NCBI RefSeq assembly: GCF_023101685.1
Contig: NZ_CP082164.1
Coordinates: 4,960,001-5,024,000, forward strand
Direction: 5' to 3'
Length of the DNA stretch: 64,000 bases
Source of the DNA: Bradyrhizobium sp. 186
Lineage (GTDB): Bacteria > Pseudomonadota > Alphaproteobacteria > Rhizobiales > Xanthobacteraceae
Of the stretch, positions 52,246 through 61,627 are shown in pieces; within the stretch, counting starts at the first letter, position 1, and each line of letters begins with the position of its first letter. The translations under genes and the position numbers were made by a program. Under the pieces are notes generated by a model. That model had not been told where the DNA came from. It worked only from the letters and a program-made list of their open reading frames with translations, and ran no database searches.

Positions 52246-53541
52246 GTGGCGAGCCGCGCAAATCAAAGGGTTCTGCTGGGATGCGTGCTTCTGTGCGCCG
52301 CAGCCTTGCCATGTGCCGATTCCTCGCGCCTGAGCGCGGCCGAGAACCAACCGCAACCCTCTGTTGTAGCTGCGAATTTTCCAATCGCTTCGGCCGCACG
52401 GCTGGCCGGCGACGGCAAGCAGACCCGCTTCATCCTCGACCTCGATCAGACCGTCAGCTTCCGCGCGGTCACGCTGGCCGATCCGTATCGCGTGGTGGTC
52501 GACGTGCCGCAGCTCAATTTTCAGCTGCCCTCGGGAACCGGGGCCGGGGGGCGGGGGCTGGTCAAGGCCTTCCGCTACGGGCTGGTGATGCCCGGCGGCT
52601 CGCGAATCGTGTTCGACCTGACAGGGCCGGCCAAGATCGCCAACTCCTACGTGCTGGAGGCGGCCAACGCTCAGCCGGCCCGGCTCGTGCTCGAACTGGA
52701 GGAGGTCGACCGCGCCGCCTTCGTGCAATCGATCGCCCCGGAAAACCGCCCCGAGCTGCGGCCGGCGATCGCCGATGCGCCGCCTGCAACGGTTCCCGCC
52801 GTGGCAACCCCGGACGTAGGGCAGCAGAAGGCCGATGGCCGCCCGGTGGTCGTGATCGATCCCGGCCATGGCGGCATCGACAACGGTACCCAATCGAGCG
52901 GCGAGAGCGAGAAGAACCTAGTGCTAGCCTTTGGCCGCGCGCTGCGCGACCGGCTGGAAAAGACCGGCAAATTCCGCGTGGTGATGACGCGGGATGACGA
53001 CACCTTCATTCCCCTCAACGACCGGGTCAAAGTCGCTCGCACCCTGAAGGCAGCACTGTTCGTCTCGATCCACGCCGACGCATTGCCACGCGCCGAGGGC
53101 GATGCGCAGGGCGCCACGATCTACACGCTGTCGGACAAGGCCTCCGACGCCGAGGCGGAACGGCTGGCGGACGCGGAAAACCGGGCGGATGCGATCGCCG
53201 GCTTCAACCTCGCCGAGGAGCCGACCGATGTCGCCGACATCCTGATCGACCTCACGCAGCGGGAAACCCGCACCTTTTCAAACCGTTTCGCCCGTCTGCT
53301 GATGGGTGAAATGAAGTCGACGGTGCGGATGCACAAGCATCCCCTGAAGTCGGCCGGCTTCCGGGTGCTGAAGGCGCCCGACGTGCCGTCGGTGCTGGTC
53401 GAGATCGGTTATGTCTCCAACAAGGGAGACCTCGAGCACCTGGTCTCCGAGGGCTGGCGGTCCCGCGCCGTGACCTCGATGGCGGAGGCGATCGACGGGT
53501 TTCTGACCAAGCGGATGGCCACAGCAGGGTCTTCGAATTGA
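52246..53541 (+). CDS. amiC: N-acetylmuramoyl-L-alanine amidase with AMIN domain
   Basis: The 431-residue product has a signal peptide and an AMIN domain (about 48-160; 'TRFILDLDQTVSFRAVTLAD', 'GGSRIVFDLTGPAKI'). A linker precedes an Amidase_3 catalytic domain with zinc ligands in 'VVVIDPGHGGIDNG' (His208), a Glu, and 'FVSIHADALP', plus the regulatory-helix region ('EPTDVADILIDLTQRETRTF'). It cleaves septal peptidoglycan in the periplasm during cell separation; the AMIN domain targets it. The start is GTG 52246 with GGAGG ten bases upstream. It precedes the PBP1A gene on the same strand. Confidence 0.93.
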   Translation: MASRANQRVLLGCVLLCAAALPCADSSRLSAAENQPQPSVVAANFPIASAARLAGDGKQTRFILDLDQTVSFRAVTLADPYRVVVDVPQLNFQLPSGTGAGGRGLVKAFRYGLVMPGGSRIVFDLTGPAKIANSYVLEAANAQPARLVLELEEVDRAAFVQSIAPENRPELRPAIADAPPATVPAVATPDVGQQKADGRPVVVIDPGHGGIDNGTQSSGESEKNLVLAFGRALRDRLEKTGKFRVVMTRDDDTFIPLNDRVKVARTLKAALFVSIHADALPRAEGDAQGATIYTLSDKASDAEAERLADAENRADAIAGFNLAEEPTDVADILIDLTQRETRTFSNRFARLLMGEMKSTVRMHKHPLKSAGFRVLKAPDVPSVLVEIGYVSNKGDLEHLVSEGWRSRAVTSMAEAIDGFLTKRMATAGSSN

Positions 53542-53777
53542 AAGGGTTTTCCTGTCCCGCCGTGAAAGCCCTAGTTTGGCCACAGCGGGCGCTTTATAAA
53601 AACGCCGCAGAGGGTTCTGGAATCGACGAGAATCCCGCTCGGCAAGCGTCTTTAGGTCCGGCACCGATGTGATTGAGTAGGCTGGTGAGTTTGCGACGTG
53701 AGGTTGGCGCCTGTTTTTGTTTTGGGCGCCGTGGGCTGGTCTTGGGCTGATCCAGGGTTTGAACGGATAAACAGATA

Positions 53778-56276
53778 ATGCGCTTGCTGGTGCGGTTCAT
53801 GGGCTTCCTGTTCGCCGCGGGAACGGTGTTGTTCCTTGTCGGTGTCGGTGCCATAGCTGGCCTGATCTGGCATTTCTCCAAGGACTTGCCGGACTATTCT
53901 CAGCTTCAGGATTACGAGCCGCCGGTGATGACCCGCGTCCACGCGACTGACGGTTCGCTGCTCGGCGAATACGCCAAGGAGCGGCGGCTGTACCTGCCGA
54001 TCCAGGCGGTGCCGAAGCTCGTGATCAACGCGTTCCTCGCGGCCGAGGACAAGAATTTCTACGAGCATGGCGGCATCGACTACACCGGCATGGCGCGCGC
54101 CGGCGTGGTCTACATCCAGAACTACGGCTCGAACCGGCGTCCGCAGGGCGCCTCCACGATCACGCAGCAGGTTGCCAAGAACTTCCTGTTGACCAACGAA
54201 GTCTCGTTCGCCCGCAAGATCAAGGAAGCCTTGCTGGCGATGCGGATCGAGAAGACCTATTCGAAGGACAAGATCCTCGAGCTGTATCTCAACGAAATCT
54301 ATTTGGGCCTCGGTGCCTACGGCATCGCCGCCGCCTCGCTGGTCTATTTCGACAAGTCGGTGAACGAGCTCACCGTGGCGGAGGCCGCCTATCTCGCGGC
54401 CCTGCCGAAGATGCCGGCGACGCTGCATCCGGTGCGTAACCGCGACCGCGCCATCGAGCGCCGCAACTACGTGATCGACCGTCTCCAGGAGAACGGCTGG
54501 ATCAAGCAGGCCGACGCCGAGAAGGCGCGCAAGGAGCCGCTGGCCGTCACCAACCGTTCCAACGGCGCTCACACCTTCGCAGGCGAATATTTCGCCGAGG
54601 AAGTTCGCCGCGACATCTTCGAGCGCTACGGCGAGAAGAAGCTCTATGAGGGCGGGCTCTCCGTGCGCACGACGCTGGATCCGAAGATCCAGGTCATGGC
54701 GCGCAAGACCATGGTCACCGGCCTCGTGAACTATGACGAGCAGCAGGGTTATCGCGGCGCCATGAGCAAGCTCGATACGTCGGGCGATTGGGGTGTGAAG
54801 CTCGCCGAGATCAAATCGCTCTCCGACATCTCGCCATGGCGTATGGCGGTGGTGCTGGAGACCAGCGACCAGTCGGCGCGCATCGGCTTCCAGCCGAGCC
54901 GCGAGCTTGGCGGCGCCGTCAGCAAGCAGCGCGAGACCGGCCTCATCACGCTCGATGGTGTCAAATGGGCAAGGGCGGCCGCGGGACCTGCGAAGGGCAG
55001 GGCGGCGACAGCAGTGTCGCAGGTGCTCCAGGCGGGCGACGTGATCTATGCCGATCCGCTCTATAAGGACGGCAACGCCATCGAGGGCCAGTACCGGCTG
55101 CGCCAGATCCCGGAAGTGTCGGGCGCGATGGTGGTGATGGATCCCTGGACCGGCCGCGTGCTCGCGATGGTCGGCGGCTTCTCGTTCGACCAGAGCCAGT
55201 TCAACCGCGCCACGCAGGCCTACCGGCAGCCGGGCTCGTCGTTCAAGCCGATCGTCTATTCGGCCGCGCTCGACAACGGCTACACGCCGTCGACCGTGGT
55301 GCTCGACGCGCCGATCGAAATCGACCAGGGCCAGGGCGCCGGCGTGTGGCGTCCCGAAAACTTCTCCTCGGGTAAGTTCCAGGGACCCGTGACGCTGCGC
55401 AACGCGCTGCGGCAATCGCTCAACACCGTGACGGTGCGCCTCGCGCAGGACATCGGCATGCCCCTGATCGGCGAATATGCGCGCCGCTTCGGCGTCTATG
55501 ACGAGCTGCCGAACTATCTCTCCTACGCGCTCGGCGCCGGCGAGACGACGGCGATGCGCATGGTCACGGCCTATTCGATGGTCGCCAATGGCGGTCGCCG
55601 GGTGAAGCCGACCTTGATCGACCGTATCCAGGATCGCTACGGCCGCACCATCTTCAAGCACGACCAGCGCGAATGTCGCGGCTGCGACGCGCCGGGCGGC
55701 TGGAAGGCTCAGAATGAGCCGCAGCTGATCGACCGCCGCGAGCAGGTGCTGGATTCCATGACCGCCTATCAGATCACCGAGCTGATGGAAGGCGTCGTGC
55801 AGGCCGGTACCGCGACCGTGGTGAAGGAGGTCGGCAAGCCGATCGCCGGCAAGACCGGCACCACCAACGAGGCCAAGGACGCCTGGTTCGTCGGCTTCTC
55901 GCCCGACGTCGCCGTCGCCATCTACATGGGCTACGACAAGCCGCGTCCGCTCGGCAAAGGCAACGCCGCGACCGGTGGCCATCTGGCAGCTCCGATCGCG
56001 CGCGACTTCCTGAAGCTCGCGCTTGCCGACAAGCAGGCGGTTCCGTTCAAGGTGCCGGCCGGCATCAAGCTGGTCCGCGTTGTGGCCAAGACCGGCATGC
56101 GCGCCGGCCCGGGCGAGACCGGCGGAACCATCCTCGAAGCCTTCAAGCCGGGCACGGCGCCGCCGGACAATTATTCGGTCATTGGCGTGGCCGACGCCGA
56201 CGGCCGCGCGTCGCAGCAACAGCAGCCGCCGGATTCCGGCTTCTTCATGCGTCCGGGCACCGGCGGGTTGTACTAG
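53778..56276 (+). CDS. mrcA: Bifunctional penicillin-binding protein 1A
   Basis: The 832-residue protein has an N-terminal membrane anchor (about 8-32) and a GT51 glycosyltransferase domain (about 55-230; catalytic Glu in 'AFLAAEDKNFYEHGGIDYTG', 'RPQGASTITQQVAKNFLLTN'). A central OB-like insertion follows, then a transpeptidase domain with nucleophile Ser in 'RQPGSSFKPIVYSAALDNGY', 'SLNTVTVRLAQDIG' (SxN) and 'IAGKTGTTNEAKDAWFVG' (KTG). It polymerises and cross-links peptidoglycan in the periplasm. The order amiC-mrcA-prfB is conserved in this group. The start is ATG 53778. Confidence 0.96.
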   Translation: MRLLVRFMGFLFAAGTVLFLVGVGAIAGLIWHFSKDLPDYSQLQDYEPPVMTRVHATDGSLLGEYAKERRLYLPIQAVPKLVINAFLAAEDKNFYEHGGIDYTGMARAGVVYIQNYGSNRRPQGASTITQQVAKNFLLTNEVSFARKIKEALLAMRIEKTYSKDKILELYLNEIYLGLGAYGIAAASLVYFDKSVNELTVAEAAYLAALPKMPATLHPVRNRDRAIERRNYVIDRLQENGWIKQADAEKARKEPLAVTNRSNGAHTFAGEYFAEEVRRDIFERYGEKKLYEGGLSVRTTLDPKIQVMARKTMVTGLVNYDEQQGYRGAMSKLDTSGDWGVKLAEIKSLSDISPWRMAVVLETSDQSARIGFQPSRELGGAVSKQRETGLITLDGVKWARAAAGPAKGRAATAVSQVLQAGDVIYADPLYKDGNAIEGQYRLRQIPEVSGAMVVMDPWTGRVLAMVGGFSFDQSQFNRATQAYRQPGSSFKPIVYSAALDNGYTPSTVVLDAPIEIDQGQGAGVWRPENFSSGKFQGPVTLRNALRQSLNTVTVRLAQDIGMPLIGEYARRFGVYDELPNYLSYALGAGETTAMRMVTAYSMVANGGRRVKPTLIDRIQDRYGRTIFKHDQRECRGCDAPGGWKAQNEPQLIDRREQVLDSMTAYQITELMEGVVQAGTATVVKEVGKPIAGKTGTTNEAKDAWFVGFSPDVAVAIYMGYDKPRPLGKGNAATGGHLAAPIARDFLKLALADKQAVPFKVPAGIKLVRVVAKTGMRAGPGETGGTILEAFKPGTAPPDNYSVIGVADADGRASQQQQPPDSGFFMRPGTGGLY

Positions 56277-56385
56277 GCTTAGGACAAGACGCACGTTCTG
56301 CGCTCGGGCGGTTGCGCTTTGCAGCCGCCGCCGCTACATCGGCGTTGCAATCAGACGCGGACATTCCGCGAGACCAGAGAACGAC

Positions 56386-57517
56386 ATGCGCGCCGAAATC
56401 GAACGGTTGGTAGAAGAGATCAAGCAGTCAGTCGGGCTGCTGAGGAGGCATCTTTGACGTCGAGAAATCGACGGCGCGCCTCGCTGAGCTGAACAAGCTC
56501 GCAGAAGATCCCAACCTCTGGAACGATCCCCAGAAAGCCCAGAAGCTGATGCAGGAGCGCACCTCGCTGGAGGATTCGCTCTCAGGCATTGGCAAGGTCG
56601 AGCAGGAGCTCGAGGACGACATCGGCATGATCGAGCTCGGCGAGGCCGAGGGCGATGAGGGCGTGGTCGCGGAAGCCGAAGCCGGACTGAAAGCCTTGAA
56701 AAAGGAAGTCGCTCGGCGCGAGCTCGAAGCGCTGCTGTCGGGCGAGGCCGATGGTTTCGATTCCTATCTCGAAGTGCATGCCGGCGCCGGCGGCACCGAA
56801 AGCCAGGACTGGGCGCAGATGCTGTTGCGCATGTACTCGCGCTGGGCAGAGACCCACGGCTTCAAGGTCGAGGTGCTGGAGGAGTCCGATGGCGAAGAAG
56901 CCGGGATCAAATCCGCCACCATCCAGGTCTCCGGCCACAACGCCTATGGCTGGCTGAAGACGGAAGCCGGCGTGCATCGCCTGGTGCGCATCTCGCCATT
57001 CGATTCCAACGCGCGGCGGCACACCTCGTTTTCGTCAGTCGCGGTGTTTCCGGTGATCGACGACAGCATCAAGATCGACATCAAGGAATCCGACGTCCGC
57101 GTCGACACCATGCGCTCCGGCGGCGCCGGCGGCCAGCACGTCAACAAGACCGAATCCGCGGTGCGGTTGACGCATATCCCGACCGGCGTTGCCGTGGTCT
57201 GCCAGGCCGGCCGCTCTCAGCACAAGAATCGGGCACAGGCCTGGGACATGCTGCGCGCGCGGCTCTACCAGATGGAGCTGAAGAGGCGCGAGGAGAAGGC
57301 TGCCGCCGACCAGGCCGCCAAGACCGATATCGGCTGGGGCCACCAGATTCGCTCCTACGTGCTCCAGCCCTACCAGATGGTGAAAGATCTGCGCACCGGC
57401 GTTCAGACCTCCGACACCTCGGGCGTGCTCAACGGCGAGCTCGACGACTTCATGGCCGCGACGCTGGCGCAGCGCGCCTTCGGCACCGCGACCGGTGAGA
57501 TCGAGGACGTGGATTAG
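56386..57517 (+). CDS. prfB: Peptide chain release factor 2, expressed by programmed +1 frameshift
   Basis: The gene has two frames. ATG 56386 to the in-frame TGA at 56455-56457 gives 23 residues ([20 protein letters not shown]...). The classic slippery site AGG-AGG-CAT-CTT-TGA-C (internal SD-like AGGAGG, then CTT TGA C) directs a +1 shift at 56455. Continuing with GAC, the frame runs 353 codons to 57517, 376 residues in all. '[18 protein letters not shown]' holds the SPF stop-codon recognition motif, and '[17 protein letters not shown]' the GGQ motif. RF2 releases peptides at UGA and UAA; its shortage promotes the shift, an autoregulatory loop. Confidence 0.96.
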
Positions 57518-57519
57518 CC

Positions 57520-58401
57520 ATGGCACGCGTCGCCTTCATCGGGCTTGGACGGATGGGCCACGGCATGGCCGCCCGCTATCTCGATGCCGGCTTCACGGTG
57601 ACGCTCTGGAATCGCAGCAAGGCCAAGGCCGAAGACCTGATCGCGCGTGGCGCGCAATGGGCGACCTCGCCGGAGGATGCCGCGATCGATGCCGACGCCG
57701 TCGTGACCATGGTTGCCGATGACGAGGCTTCGCGCGCAGTCTGGCTCGGACCCAAGGGGGCGGCCAAGACGGCGAAGGCCGGCACCATCGCGATCGAATG
57801 CTCCACCGTCTCCTACGATCATGCGCGCGAGATGGGCCGAGAGCTGAACGCGCGCGGGCTCATCTACATCGACTGCCCCGTGACTGGATTGCCGGACGCG
57901 GCCGCTAGCGGGAAGCTGACGCTGTTGGTCGGCGCCGATGCTGCCGACCTCGAGCGCGCGCGGCCCTATCTCGAGCCGATCGGCTCGACCATCCGCCATT
58001 TCGGCGCCGTCGGGTCCGGCACGGTCTACAAGCTCATCAACAATCTCATGGGCGCGATCCAGATCGCCGGCCTCGCCGAAGGGCTCGCGATCGCCGAGCA
58101 GGCCGGACTCGACATGAACCTCGTGCTGGAGTCGATCCAGGCTGGCGTCGCCGCCAGTCCTCAAGTGCAGCGCCACTCCAAGCGCATGGTGGCCCGCGAC
58201 TTTAGCGGCGCGACCTTTACGTCGGCGCTGCGGCACAAGGATGCTGCTTATGCCGTGAAGCTCGCCGAGAGCCTGCTTGCCGACAAGCCGCCCGTCGCAC
58301 GTGCCGCCGTCGAGGCCTATGCGCAAGCGAAGGCCACGATGCCCGACGACGACGAAGGCAAGATGATCGAGCTCGTCTCGCAGCCGAAGAAGACTTCTTA
58401 G
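57520..58401 (+). CDS. NAD(P)-dependent beta-hydroxyacid dehydrogenase
   Basis: The 293-residue protein has the Rossmann opening 'VAFIGLGRMGHGMAARYLDA', the substrate signature 'YIDCPVTGLPDAAASGKLTL' (a variant of DAPVSGG) and catalytic Lys171 in 'GSGTVYKLINNLMGA'. These place it in the 3-hydroxyisobutyrate/6-phosphogluconate-like family. It would oxidise a beta-hydroxyacid or reduce the semialdehyde; the substrate is not evident. It starts 2 bases after prfB, so cotranscription is certain if no internal terminator exists. Length is normal. Confidence 0.9.
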   Translation: MARVAFIGLGRMGHGMAARYLDAGFTVTLWNRSKAKAEDLIARGAQWATSPEDAAIDADAVVTMVADDEASRAVWLGPKGAAKTAKAGTIAIECSTVSYDHAREMGRELNARGLIYIDCPVTGLPDAAASGKLTLLVGADAADLERARPYLEPIGSTIRHFGAVGSGTVYKLINNLMGAIQIAGLAEGLAIAEQAGLDMNLVLESIQAGVAASPQVQRHSKRMVARDFSGATFTSALRHKDAAYAVKLAESLLADKPPVARAAVEAYAQAKATMPDDDEGKMIELVSQPKKTS

Positions 58402-58416
58402 CCGGTTCGTGTGGAC

Positions 58417-59292
58417 ATGGGGCAGCCTCGTTCGGAACGCGGTCTCGGCATTGCCCTCGTCGTCGCAGCCGCCATCGCCTGGAGCACGGCGCCGTTCTTC
58501 ACGCGCATGCTTCCATTCGATCCCTGGACCATCCTGTTCTGGCGCGGCCTGTTCGCCGGCAGCTTGATCGTGGTGTTTCTCGTCCTGATGCAGGGCCGCG
58601 CCGCCCTGCGGCAATTGCTGGCGCCAGGACGCGGAGGCCTCCTCGTCGCGTCATTGTCCACGCTCGGCATGGTCTCGTTCATCCCCGCTTTGCAGATGAC
58701 AAAGGTGATGAACGTGGCCGTGCTGATCGCCGCCCAGCCCTTCGTCGCCGCCGCGTTGGCGTGGCTGTGGCTCGGCGAAGCCGCGACGCGGCGCACGCTG
58801 ATCGCGAGCCTTGTCGCCCTTGCCGGTGTGGTCATCACCGTCGGCGGCATCGAAGCCGGCGCGGATGTCGGCGGGGTGGCCCTGAGCTGCCTCATGGTAC
58901 TTGCGATCTCGGCTATGACGGTTGCCAGTCGACGCTATCGGCAGACATCCATGGTGGCGGCGGCCGCGCTGTCGAACTTTCTCGGCAGCCTTGTCAGCTT
59001 GCCCTTCGCCCGCGACCTCGTGCATGTAGACGGAGGTCATCTTGGGATCCTCGCGATGTTCGGCTGCCTTCAGGTCGCGCTCGGCCTGACGTTCTATATG
59101 CTCGGCTCGCGCTTCCTGCCGTCCGGCCAAGCCTCCCTGATCGCGACCCTGGAAACGCCGTTGATGCCGTTCTGGGTGTGGGTTGCCTTTCAGGAGGTCC
59201 CTGCCGTTCATGCGCTCATAGGCGGCGCGCTGGTGATCGGGGCGGTCGTTGCCGATATCGCGGTTGACACGCGAACGCGCGACCGGTCCTGA
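58417..59292 (+). CDS. EamA/DMT-family transporter
   Basis: About 291 residues with ten membrane helices form two EamA repeats: 'AAAIAWSTAPFFTRMLPFDP' and 'MTKVMNVAVLIAAQPFVAAA' in the first, 'GLTFYMLGSRFLPSGQASLI' in the second. The protein exports a small metabolite across the inner membrane; the substrate is unknown. ATG 58417 is used; GTG 58411, two codons earlier, is equally possible since neither has a strong ribosome site. It follows the beta-hydroxyacid dehydrogenase gene by 15 bases. Confidence 0.87.
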   Translation: MGQPRSERGLGIALVVAAAIAWSTAPFFTRMLPFDPWTILFWRGLFAGSLIVVFLVLMQGRAALRQLLAPGRGGLLVASLSTLGMVSFIPALQMTKVMNVAVLIAAQPFVAAALAWLWLGEAATRRTLIASLVALAGVVITVGGIEAGADVGGVALSCLMVLAISAMTVASRRYRQTSMVAAAALSNFLGSLVSLPFARDLVHVDGGHLGILAMFGCLQVALGLTFYMLGSRFLPSGQASLIATLETPLMPFWVWVAFQEVPAVHALIGGALVIGAVVADIAVDTRTRDRS

Positions 59293-59374
59293 AGCCCGTG
59301 CCTTACCGGAAATCGGGTGGCAATATCCACGGCGCCATCATAAGCGGCAGGTCTGGCCGCTGAGGTGAGATGCC

Positions 59375-60286
59375 ATGCCCCCGAACGACAACAGCATCGA
59401 TGCGCGAGACTGGTCGCTGCTCGGCGTGCTCTCGATCCTCTGGGGTGGTTCGTTCTTCTTCAATGGCGCCGCGCTGCGGGAGTTGCCGCCGTTCACCCTG
59501 GTGTTTCTGCGCGTCGCGCTCGGCGCGGCCATTCTCATGCCGCTTCTGCGCATGCAGGGGATCAGCTTTCCCAAGGGTGCGGCTGGCTGGAAAACATTCT
59601 TCGCGATCGGGTTGCTCAACAACGTCATTCCGTTCTCGCTGATCGTGATTGGCCAGACCTTCATTCCGAGTGGGCTGGCGTCGATCCTGAATGCGATCAC
59701 GCCGCTGTTCACGGTGATCGTGATGGCTATGGCGCGCGAGGAAGCCTTGCAGATGCGGCGCGTGGCTCGCGTGGTGCTGGGGTTCGTCGGCGTGGTTATT
59801 TTGCGCGGATGGGGCATTGAGACGAGGCCGGGGCAGGAGCTCGGCATTCTGCTCTGCTTAGGCGGTGCCTCCAGTTATGGCCTCGCGGCACTGGCGGCGC
59901 GGCGATTGCTGAGGGACGCAGTCCCGCTCGGGACGGCAACCTTTCAACTGATGGCGTCGACGGTGATGATGGCGATCGTGGCCGGTACGATGGAACAGCC
60001 ATGGCGTCTGCCGATACCGGGCCCGACAACCTGGCTCGCGGTGCTTGGTCTCGCCGGCCTGTCGACGGCGCTCGCCTACATCGTCTTCTTTCAGATTTTG
60101 CGGCGCTCGGGGGCGACCAACGTCATGCTGGTGACGCTGCTCATTCCCGTCACGGCCATTTTTCTGGGATGGCTGGCGCTCAGCGAGCCGATCTCGATGC
60201 GCGAGATCGCGGGCGCAATCGTCATCGGCAGCGCATTGCTCGTGATTGACGGGCGTGTGCTGCGGCTGTCGCGGCGCGTGGTGTAA
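59375..60286 (+). CDS. EamA/DMT-family transporter
   Basis: The 303-residue protein has ten membrane helices in two EamA repeats ('LGVLSILWGGSFFFNGAALR', 'VIGQTFIPSGLASILNAITP', 'STALAYIVFFQILRRSGATN', 'VMLVTLLIPVTAIFLGWLAL'). It differs clearly from the preceding EamA protein, so the pair is not a recent tandem duplication. GAGGTGAG precedes ATG 59375. Substrate unknown; RhaT/YdcZ-like small-molecule exporters are its relatives. Confidence 0.9.
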   Translation: MPPNDNSIDARDWSLLGVLSILWGGSFFFNGAALRELPPFTLVFLRVALGAAILMPLLRMQGISFPKGAAGWKTFFAIGLLNNVIPFSLIVIGQTFIPSGLASILNAITPLFTVIVMAMAREEALQMRRVARVVLGFVGVVILRGWGIETRPGQELGILLCLGGASSYGLAALAARRLLRDAVPLGTATFQLMASTVMMAIVAGTMEQPWRLPIPGPTTWLAVLGLAGLSTALAYIVFFQILRRSGATNVMLVTLLIPVTAIFLGWLALSEPISMREIAGAIVIGSALLVIDGRVLRLSRRVV

Positions 60287-60391
60287 GTTCCTGGCGGCGT
60301 TTCACCTCGCGGAAAATCGAGGCGCTTGCCAGCCACACGCCTGCTTGCGACACTGCCGGCAAAACAAGACTACAAAACAGGGGAGAGAACG

Positions 60392-61627
60392 ATGCCGGGT
60401 CGTCGCGAAAACCTTGCTGCCCTCGCCATGCTTGCTGCTGGAGTGTTGGCCACAACACCGGCCTTGGCGCAGAAGAAATACGATCCCGGGGCCACCGACA
60501 CCGACATCAAGATCGGCAACATCATGCCCTATAGCGGGCCGGCGTCATCCTATGGCGTGATCGGCAAGACCGAAGCCGCGTTCTTCAGGATGATCAATGA
60601 CCATGGCGGGATCAACGGCCGCAAGATCAACTTCATCAGCTATGACGATGCCTATTCTCCGCCGAAGGCGATCGAGCAGGCGCGCAAGCTGGTCGAGAGC
60701 GACGAGGTGCTGCTGATCTTCCAGCCGCTCGGCACGCCCTCCAATTCCGCGATCATGAAATACATGAACGCCAAGAAGGTGCCGCAGCTCTTCGTCGCCT
60801 CGGGCGGCACCAAGTTCGGGGACCCGAAGAATTTCCCGTGGACGATGGGATTCCAGCCGAACTATCAGAGCGAGGGGCGGATCTATGCCAAATACATCCG
60901 TGACCATTTCCCCAACAGCAAGATCGCGGTGTTCTGGCAGAACGACGATGCCGGCAAGGACCAGTTCAAGGGGCTGAAGGACGGGCTCGACGACAAGGCC
61001 AACATGATCATCGCCGACAAGTCCTATGAGGTCAGCGATCCCTCGATCGACTCGCAGATCGTCGCCTTGCATGATTCCGGCGCCGACATCTTCTTCTCAT
61101 GGGCCGCGCCGAAAGGTTCGGCGCAGGCGATCCGGAAGGTCGGCGAGCTCGGCTGGAAGCCAAAGTTCTTTCTGGCCAACACCGCGACGTCAGTCGCCTC
61201 GGTGCTGAAGCCCGCGGGCCTCGACTATTCCAAGGACATCATCTCGACCGTGTATCTGAAGGACCCCACCGATCCGACCTGGGACAAGGATCCGGCCGTG
61301 CTGAAATGGCGTGAGTTCATGGACAAGTATTATCCCGACGGCGACAAGGCCAATGCCAATAACGTCTATGGTTATGTTCAGGGTGAAGCCATGGCGCAGG
61401 TCCTGAAGCAGTGCGGGGACAATCTCACCCGCGAGAACGTCATGAAGCAGGCCACGAGCCTCAAGAACTTTCACACCGAGCTGATGCTGCCCGGCATCAT
61501 GGTGAACACCTCAGCCGATGATTATTTCCCGATCGAGCAGATGCAGCTGATGCGCTTCAACGGGCAGGCCTGGGAGCTGTTCGGCGACGTCATCACCGGC
61601 GAGGTCGGCCACGAGCGCAGCCAGTAG
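60392..61627 (+). CDS. ABC transporter substrate-binding protein, branched-chain amino-acid type
   Basis: The 411-residue product has a signal peptide (cleavage 'PALAQKKYD'). It is a type I periplasmic-binding fold of the Leu/Ile/Val family ('TDTDIKIGNIMPYSGPASSY', 'MINDHGGINGRKINFISYDD', 'IGNIMPYSG...QARKLVESDEVLLI', 'FQPLGTPSNSAIMKYMNAKK'). In Bradyrhizobium such orphan receptors are numerous and bind amino acids or aromatic acids for a permease encoded elsewhere. ATG 60392 follows GGGGAGAGAACG. Its stop abuts that of the convergent O-antigen-ligase-like gene. Confidence 0.92.
   Translation: MPGRRENLAALAMLAAGVLATTPALAQKKYDPGATDTDIKIGNIMPYSGPASSYGVIGKTEAAFFRMINDHGGINGRKINFISYDDAYSPPKAIEQARKLVESDEVLLIFQPLGTPSNSAIMKYMNAKKVPQLFVASGGTKFGDPKNFPWTMGFQPNYQSEGRIYAKYIRDHFPNSKIAVFWQNDDAGKDQFKGLKDGLDDKANMIIADKSYEVSDPSIDSQIVALHDSGADIFFSWAAPKGSAQAIRKVGELGWKPKFFLANTATSVASVLKPAGLDYSKDIISTVYLKDPTDPTWDKDPAVLKWREFMDKYYPDGDKANANNVYGYVQGEAMAQVLKQCGDNLTRENVMKQATSLKNFHTELMLPGIMVNTSADDYFPIEQMQLMRFNGQAWELFGDVITGEVGHERSQ

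Noticed and set aside
53652..56294. 880-codon open frame antisense to the PBP1A gene
   Set aside because: It lies exactly opposite a gene with all GT51 and transpeptidase motifs. High-GC third positions create long antisense frames; its composition (His/Arg/Asp-rich, no domains) is that of a shadow.
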